Origin: Deltaproteobacteria bacterium
GTDB lineage: Bacteria > Desulfobacterota > Dissulfuribacteria > Dissulfuribacterales > QOAL01
Assembly: GCA_024275145.1 (NCBI GenBank)
Contig: JAJRZR010000070.1
Span: forward strand, 1-50,261
DNA length: 50,261 bases
Direction: 5' to 3'
Part shown: piece by piece, positions 45,833-50,261 of the stretch
Layout: every line of letters begins with the position of its first letter
How positions within the stretch are numbered: the first letter of the stretch is position 1
Notes under the pieces: generated by a model
Database searches by the model: none
The model's input: the letters and a program-made list of their open reading frames with translations, nothing else
Told to the model about the DNA's origin: nothing
Made by a program: the position numbers and the translations under genes

Positions 45833-46489
45833 CTAAACGAGGGTGGCTATATCGGACTCCCTGTCGGGCAATACCTCACCCTTGAAAATCCAGACCTTCA
45901 CACCGATCACACCATACGTAGTCTTGGCCTCTGCCATGCCATAATCTATATCTGCCCTGAGGGTATGAAGCGGCACCCTTCCCTCCAGGTACCATTCCTT
46001 TCGCGCCATCTCGGCACCACCCAGACGGCCTGAACATTGAATCCTTACACCCTTTGCGCCGAATTTCAGGGTAATGCCGACGGCCCTTTTCATGGCCCTC
46101 CTGAAGGATATACGGCGCACCAACTGGCTTGCTACATTTTCAGCCACAAGCTGGGAATCCAGCTCCGGCCTCCGCACCTCGGTTATATCAACCAGAACCG
46201 GTCGCTTTACCATCTTTTCGAGATCCCGCTTGAGCGCCTCTATCTCTACGCCCTTTTTACCGATAACAATACCAGGTCTTGCGGTATGAATCTTCAATCT
46301 CAGGCGTTTGGCAGCCCTTTCTATCTCGATCCTGGATATTCCCGCATGTCCTACCCTGCTCTTCACGAACTGCCTCACGTTGTAGTCTTCATGGACGAGT
46401 GCAGGGTATTCCTTTTCAGCGTACCATTTCGAGTCCCAGCTTCTCGTGATATTGACCCTGATACCTATCGGGTTAACTTTCTGTCCCAA
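45833..46489 (-). CDS. rpsC: Ribosomal protein S3
   Basis: A 218-residue S3 at the mRNA entry site. It starts [20 protein letters not shown]; the KH domain has [17 protein letters not shown]; the C-terminal domain has [20 protein letters not shown]. The spacer to rplP is 57 bases. Confidence 0.96.
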   Translation of the reverse strand: MGQKVNPIGIRVNITRSWDSKWYAEKEYPALVHEDYNVRQFVKSRVGHAGISRIEIERAAKRLRLKIHTARPGIVIGKKGVEIEALKRDLEKMVKRPVLVDITEVRRPELDSQLVAENVASQLVRRISFRRAMKRAVGITLKFGAKGVRIQCSGRLGGAEMARKEWYLEGRVPLHTLRADIDYGMAEAKTTYGVIGVKVWIFKGEVLPDRESDIATLV

Positions 46490-46509
46490 AATTTCCTCCC
46501 CGGGTGCCG

Positions 46510-46857
46510 TTAGATGTTGAACTCATCAAGAACGACCGTGATATGTGACAGCTGATGCCGGATCGGGTATGCCCTACCCATGGCGCGTGGATGCCATCTC
46601 TTCAGCTGAGGGCCCTGGTCCACATAGATCTGCTTCACATACAGACTATCTACATCCAGATTATAATTTTCCACCGCATTCGCCAGTGCCGACTCGAGCA
46701 CCTTTTTTATAATGCGTGCTGCCTTCTTTGGCATGACGTCAAGGATGGTCAAGGCCTCGCCTGCCGGCCTTCTTCTTATAACATCCGCCACAAGCCTGGC
46801 CTTCTGTGGTGAAATCCTCTTATATTTCGCTATCGCCCTGGCTTCCATCGTTATCAA
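46510..46857 (-). CDS. rplV: Ribosomal protein L22
   Basis: A 115-residue L22, whose loop lines the exit tunnel. It has [20 protein letters not shown] and the hairpin-bearing [20 protein letters not shown], then HITVVLDE. Between rpsS and rpsC. Confidence 0.95.
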   Translation of the reverse strand: MITMEARAIAKYKRISPQKARLVADVIRRRPAGEALTILDVMPKKAARIIKKVLESALANAVENYNLDVDSLYVKQIYVDQGPQLKRWHPRAMGRAYPIRHQLSHITVVLDEFNI

Positions 46858-46862
46858 TCCTG

Positions 46863-47147
46863 TTATTTTTTCCGCATCTTGGATTTCTTGTCAGCCGCAT
46901 GTCCATAATAGGTCCTGGTGGGTGAAAACTCGCCAAGTTTATGCCCTACCATATTTTCCGTGACAAAAACCGGGATAAACTTCCTGCCATTATGGACAGC
47001 GAACGTGAGACCTACCATTTCAGGAATAATCATTGACCTGCGTGACCATGTCTTGATGACACGCCTATCCTTGGTCTCGATAGCCTTGTTAACCTTACTC
47101 ATCAAATGATGGTCTACAAATGGACCCTTTTTTACTGACCTGGGCAC
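46863..47147 (-). CDS. rpsS: Ribosomal protein S19
   Basis: A 94-residue S19 in the 30S head. It starts [19 protein letters not shown], has [20 protein letters not shown] and [19 protein letters not shown]. The 136-base spacer before it, downstream of rplB, is long for this operon and holds an inverted repeat. Confidence 0.96.
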   Translation of the reverse strand: MPRSVKKGPFVDHHLMSKVNKAIETKDRRVIKTWSRRSMIIPEMVGLTFAVHNGRKFIPVFVTENMVGHKLGEFSPTRTYYGHAADKKSKMRKK

Positions 47148-47180
47148 GGATTAACTCCTCGATCTCTTCTTTCATTCCGA

Positions 47181-47234
47181 GACAGCGAAAAAACTCCCAT
47201 TTCACCCGACAGCCATGGTGCCTGTTTCGCTATC
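47181..47234. repeat. Inverted repeat in the rplB-rpsS spacer
   Basis: GACAGCGAAA (47181-47190) pairs with TTTCGCTATC (47225-47234) in nine of ten positions. A smaller ACAG/CTGT pair lies inside the 34-base loop. No T run follows on the minus strand, so it is not a simple terminator. Confidence 0.4.
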
Positions 47235-47283
47235 GAATAAAATCGCGCTCTTCCATATGCCTCATTCAACGCAGTCAAGGTAC

Positions 47284-48111
47284 CTATTTCTTATGACGGC
47301 TTCTGACTATAAAGGCATCACTTGGTTTCTTACGCCTGGTTCTATATCCCTTTGTGGGCCATCCCCAGGGACTGCAAGGATGCCTCCCACCTGATGACTT
47401 TCCCTCACCTCCACCCATGGGATGGTCAACCGGATTCATTGCCACCCCGCGGACCCTGGGCCTCCTACCCAGCCAACGGGACCGGCCAGCCTTTCCAAGG
47501 GATATATTTTCATGCTCCAGATTGCCAACCTGCCCTATGGTGGCCCGGCACTGATCAAGGAACATGCGTACCTCACCGCTTGGCAGCCGGATCTGGACGT
47601 ACTTGCCTTCCTTTGCCATGAGCTGGGCAGAGCCACCGGCGCTGCGCACGATCTGGGCCCCTTTCCCCGGACGCAATTCAATATTGTGTATCAAGGTGCC
47701 CAAAGGAATATTCTTCAACGGCATACAATTGCCGGGCCTTACATCCGTTATCTCATCTGATATGACCCGGTCTCCCACATGCAGATCATTCGGTGCGAGG
47801 ATATACCTCTTTTCCCCATCTCTATAGACGAGCAGGGCTATATTGGCCGAACGGTTTGGATCGTACTCTATAGCGGCCACCCTGGCATCTATGCCGGTCT
47901 TGTTTCGCTTGAAATCAATTTTGCGGTATTTCCGCTTATGGCCGCCGCCCCTGTGCCGTGCAGTTACCCTGCCGTTGGAATTGCGCCCACCACTACTTTT
48001 GAGCGGTTCGGTAAGGGACTTTTCCGGTTCCTTCTTGCTGAGCACCGGATCGATTATGACGCTCATAAACCTGCGGCCAGGAGAGGTCGGTTTATATTTT
48101 TTGACAGCCAT
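47284..48111 (-). CDS. rplB: Ribosomal protein L2
   Basis: A 275-residue L2 near the peptidyl-transferase centre. It starts [18 protein letters not shown], has [20 protein letters not shown], the C-terminal [20 protein letters not shown] with the key His, and [15 protein letters not shown]. The start overlaps the rplW stop as TAATG. Confidence 0.97.
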   Translation of the reverse strand: MAVKKYKPTSPGRRFMSVIIDPVLSKKEPEKSLTEPLKSSGGRNSNGRVTARHRGGGHKRKYRKIDFKRNKTGIDARVAAIEYDPNRSANIALLVYRDGEKRYILAPNDLHVGDRVISDEITDVRPGNCMPLKNIPLGTLIHNIELRPGKGAQIVRSAGGSAQLMAKEGKYVQIRLPSGEVRMFLDQCRATIGQVGNLEHENISLGKAGRSRWLGRRPRVRGVAMNPVDHPMGGGEGKSSGGRHPCSPWGWPTKGYRTRRKKPSDAFIVRSRHKK

Positions 48112-48401
48112 TACAATTCCTCAAAAAATTCCAGTGTCTCGCCGGGAAACAGCCGAACTATAGCCTTCTTTCTATCCGGCCTCTTGCCCAGATAGCGACC
48201 AACCCTCTTTGGCTTTCCCTTGACATTGATGGTCTGAACAGCAAGGACCTTCTTTTTAAAGATCCTTTCCACTGCTTTTTTTATCTCTATCTTATTGGCC
48301 CGCCTATCCACTTCAAAATATATCTGATTGGCCTTCTCCTTCTGAAAGGTGGCCTTCTCAGTGATTATGGGGCCCTTTATTACAGAATAAAGTTCCTTCA
48401 T
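48111..48401 (-). CDS. rplW: Ribosomal protein L23
   Basis: A 96-residue L23 at the tunnel exit, the docking site of trigger factor and SRP. It has the [11 protein letters not shown] start, [20 protein letters not shown] and a [17 protein letters not shown] segment. The ATG overlaps the rplD stop (ATGA). Confidence 0.95.
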   Translation of the reverse strand: MKELYSVIKGPIITEKATFQKEKANQIYFEVDRRANKIEIKKAVERIFKKKVLAVQTINVKGKPKRVGRYLGKRPDRKKAIVRLFPGETLEFFEEL

Positions 48402-49021
48402 GCCTTAAGACGCTCCTCTATGGCGGTGACCGCAGACTCCGTTACAAGCACGCTTTCGTAATTGAGAAGGTCATAGACGTTCAAACCCTCCTTCAGCAGG
48501 ACCTTGACACCTGGGATGTTCCTGGCGGCCAACATTATCTTTTCATCTACCGAATCCAGGATTATCAGTGTTTTGTCTATCTTAAAGTTGTCCAGGATGG
48601 CCTTGACCTTTCTTGTCTTGATCTCATCAATCCCAAAATCATCTATAACAAAGAATGCATCCCCGGAAACCTTGGCACTCAGGGCCATTTTGAGACCAAG
48701 CCTCCTGACCTTTTTGGGCAAGGCATAACCGTAATCCCTTGGCTTGGGCCCAAAGGTGGTCCCACCATGCCGCCAGACAGGCGATCTCGAACTTCCGGCA
48801 CGTGCACGCCCCGTCCCCTTCTGTCTCCAGGGTTTTCTGCCCCCCCCGCTTACTTCACTCCGGGTCTTAGTCGAGGCAGTACCGGCCCTGCGGCAGGCAC
48901 GCTGCCACCTGACCACGTCATGCAACAGACCTGTCTTTGGCTCTACTCCGAATACAGAGTCACTGACCTCAACTTCGCCTATTTTCTCTCGTTTCCGGTT
49001 ATATATTGTCAGGGTTGCCAT
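48398..49021 (-). CDS. rplD: Ribosomal protein L4
   Basis: A 207-residue L4, which lines the exit tunnel and in some bacteria regulates the S10 operon. It has [40 protein letters not shown] and [20 protein letters not shown]. Start set at ATG 49021 ([10 protein letters not shown]) by family likeness; an in-frame ATG at 49033 has a GGGGG closer to it and is a fair alternative. Confidence 0.95.
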   Translation of the reverse strand: MATLTIYNRKREKIGEVEVSDSVFGVEPKTGLLHDVVRWQRACRRAGTASTKTRSEVSGGGRKPWRQKGTGRARAGSSRSPVWRHGGTTFGPKPRDYGYALPKKVRRLGLKMALSAKVSGDAFFVIDDFGIDEIKTRKVKAILDNFKIDKTLIILDSVDEKIMLAARNIPGVKVLLKEGLNVYDLLNYESVLVTESAVTAIEERLKA

Positions 49022-49040
49022 CTTATTGCCCATTCGCCCC

Positions 49041-49670
49041 CTATTTGAACCGTACAAACACCATCTGATTGATGGCCCCTGGAACTCCACCCTTGACCAG
49101 GAGCAGGTTTTCCTCCGGCCGCATATCAATAACCAGACAGTTTTTTGAAGTATGCCTGGTTCCACCAAGTCTTCCGGGCATCTTCTTACCCTTTATTACA
49201 CGGGCAGGATAGGCGCTCATGCCTGCTGATCCGACCGCCCTGTGGTGTTTGGACCCGTGCGCCATTGGTCCCCTGGAAAATCCGTGCCTTTTCACTGTAC
49301 CGGCAAAGCCACGGCCCTTGCTGATTCCTACGATATCAACGAGTTGTTTTACATCGACATCCTTCAACGTCAGGACATCACCAAGGCTGAATTGGTCTGG
49401 ATCATCGACAGATACCTCCCTGAGATGACGATATCCTTCCTGCAATCCAGCCCTCTTGAAATGCCCCTTCATAGGATTATTTGTCTTCTTGAAGGGCTTG
49501 GGATGAAAGCCTAGCTGGATGGCGTTGTAGCCATCCTTTTCAGCAGTCTTCTTCTGAACCACAGTGCATGGGCCTACTTCCAGCACTGTTACAGGCACCC
49601 GCTTTCCGTCTTCCTGGAATACCTGCGTCATTCCTATCTTGTGGCCCATGAGGCCTGTTATATTTGCCAT
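49041..49670 (-). CDS. rplC: Ribosomal protein L3
   Basis: A 209-residue L3 that starts 50S assembly. It opens with [17 protein letters not shown] and has the extended-loop segment [17 protein letters not shown], then [19 protein letters not shown]. Between rpsJ and rplD. Confidence 0.96.
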   Translation of the reverse strand: MANITGLMGHKIGMTQVFQEDGKRVPVTVLEVGPCTVVQKKTAEKDGYNAIQLGFHPKPFKKTNNPMKGHFKRAGLQEGYRHLREVSVDDPDQFSLGDVLTLKDVDVKQLVDIVGISKGRGFAGTVKRHGFSRGPMAHGSKHHRAVGSAGMSAYPARVIKGKKMPGRLGGTRHTSKNCLVIDMRPEENLLLVKGGVPGAINQMVFVRFK

Positions 49671-49696
49671 AATTGCTATCCCTGTATCGAACAGCC

Positions 49697-50008
49697 TTAC
49701 AGTTTGATTTCCACATCGACGCCGGCTGAAAGCTCCAGCTTCATCAGCGCATCGATCGTCTGTTGTGTCGGCTCTATGATATCAACAAGTCTCTTATGTG
49801 TTCTGACCTCGAACTGTTCCCTCGACTTCTTGTCGATATGAGGAGACCTGAGAACAGTATGCCTGTTAATACGCGTAGGCAGTGGAATGGGACCGGCTAT
49901 CCTGGCACCTGTCCGCCTTGCAGTATCAACGATTTCATTCAAAGACTGGTCCAACTGCTTATGGTCATACGCCTTAAGGCGTATCCTGATCCTTTGAGTT
50001 GGGATCAT
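49697..50008 (-). CDS. rpsJ: Ribosomal protein S10
   Basis: A roughly 103-residue S10, which also serves as NusE in transcription antitermination. It has [34 protein letters not shown] and [16 protein letters not shown]. Two adjacent ATGs (50011 and 50008) both fit; the second has the better distance to AGGGG. First ribosomal gene after tuf. Confidence 0.95.
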   Translation of the reverse strand: MIPTQRIRIRLKAYDHKQLDQSLNEIVDTARRTGARIAGPIPLPTRINRHTVLRSPHIDKKSREQFEVRTHKRLVDIIEPTQQTIDALMKLELSAGVDVEIKL

Positions 50009-50124
50009 CATCCCCTAAATCCTCATCTTTCAATGGGCCTGCCGAATGACCGCAACGGGACCGGCTGGCATCACCCCACGGTACAATCGGATCGACCTCC
50101 AATAGTTATTATTAATCAAGCCCT

Positions 50125-50261
50125 TTATTCTATTATCTTGCTGACCACCCCAGCGCCCACTGTCCGGCCACCTTCGCGGACGGCAAAACGTAAACCCTCC
50201 TCCATGGCTATGGGCTGGATCAAAGAGGCATCTATCGTCACGTTGTCACCTGGCATCACCA
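50125..50261 (-). CDS. tuf: Elongation factor Tu, C-terminal end (partial)
   Basis: The last 44 codons plus stop of EF-Tu, with [19 protein letters not shown] then [20 protein letters not shown], which is unmistakable. The gene runs off the window edge. EF-Tu delivers aminoacyl-tRNA to the ribosome. The tuf-rpsJ order is the standard str-S10 junction. Confidence 0.96.
   Translation of the reverse strand, partial: VMPGDNVTIDASLIQPIAMEEGLRFAVREGGRTVGAGVVSKIIE

Noticed and set aside
47221-47245. Second copy of the 32548-32668 palindrome, from a shared CTATCGAATAAA
   Set aside because: Only about 12-17 bases agree, which is expected by chance in 50 kb, and the rest of the element is not present.
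34916-50011. Many plus-strand open frames opposite the ribosomal genes
   Set aside because: They mirror strongly conserved minus-strand genes, lack binding sites and carry no recognisable domains.

Overview
The window looks like a chromosomal segment of a Gram-negative anaerobe of the Desulfobacterota (former Deltaproteobacteria). The pointers are an ADP-forming acyl-CoA synthetase beside a DRTGG-type phosphotransacetylase-like protein, HflK/HflC, a fused homocysteine methyltransferase/methylenetetrahydrofolate reductase, a stand-alone FeoA, and a selenophosphate synthetase that is itself a selenoprotein. Base composition is near 50% GC by eye. The genus cannot be fixed from sequence reading alone. 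No tRNA, rRNA, CRISPR array, prophage or intact insertion sequence was seen.

Layout. Positions 1-10206 are mostly plus strand: the tail of a radical SAM/SPASM protein, a half-size EamA transporter, the acyl-CoA synthetase plus DRTGG pair, hflKC, one minus-strand gene of unknown function (6907-7929), a DUF1232 protein, a HAD protein of the soluble P-type-ATPase type, and selD. The selD reading frame is interrupted by an in-frame TGA at 9208-9210, exactly at the catalytic Cys position. It is followed by a short hairpin, so it should be read as one gene from 9154 to 10206.

Positions 10207-18262 hold a mixed set of small units: a TlpA-like lipoprotein, a creatininase-family protein, a conserved-looking 100-aa protein, FeoA, a SLOG/DUF2493 protein, and a minus-strand group of metH/metF fusion, a decayed YbdG-type mechanosensitive channel and a PilZ protein. 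A UDP-sugar 6-dehydrogenase and an AMMECR1 (AmrA) protein follow on the plus strand.

Positions 18843-32421 form a long minus-strand biosynthetic series: ilvB-ilvN-ilvC, a 1.06-kb gap, then pssA-leuA-leuC-leuD-leuB-asd-fba-rsmD-coaD. It makes valine/isoleucine/leucine precursors, the aspartate-semialdehyde branch point, phosphatidylserine and CoA. A good sigma70-like promoter precedes ilvB. Between ilvB and the divergent ClC channel gene lies a 121-bp nested inverted repeat.

Positions 34675-50261 are a continuous minus-strand S10-spc-alpha ribosomal cluster, from the tail of tuf through rpsJ to rplQ, ending in one strong and one weaker terminator-like hairpin. Gene order is canonical except that rpmD (L30) and adk are absent from their usual places. 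L17 carries a long acidic C-terminal tail, and S4, S14, L24 and L36 all keep Cys-type zinc motifs.

I did not find a clearly new multi-gene system. The most interesting items are the selenoprotein SelD with its HAD neighbour, the unknown gene at 6907-7929, the nested palindrome upstream of ilvB, the coding-like relics between pssA and ilvC, and the ribosomal cluster oddities.
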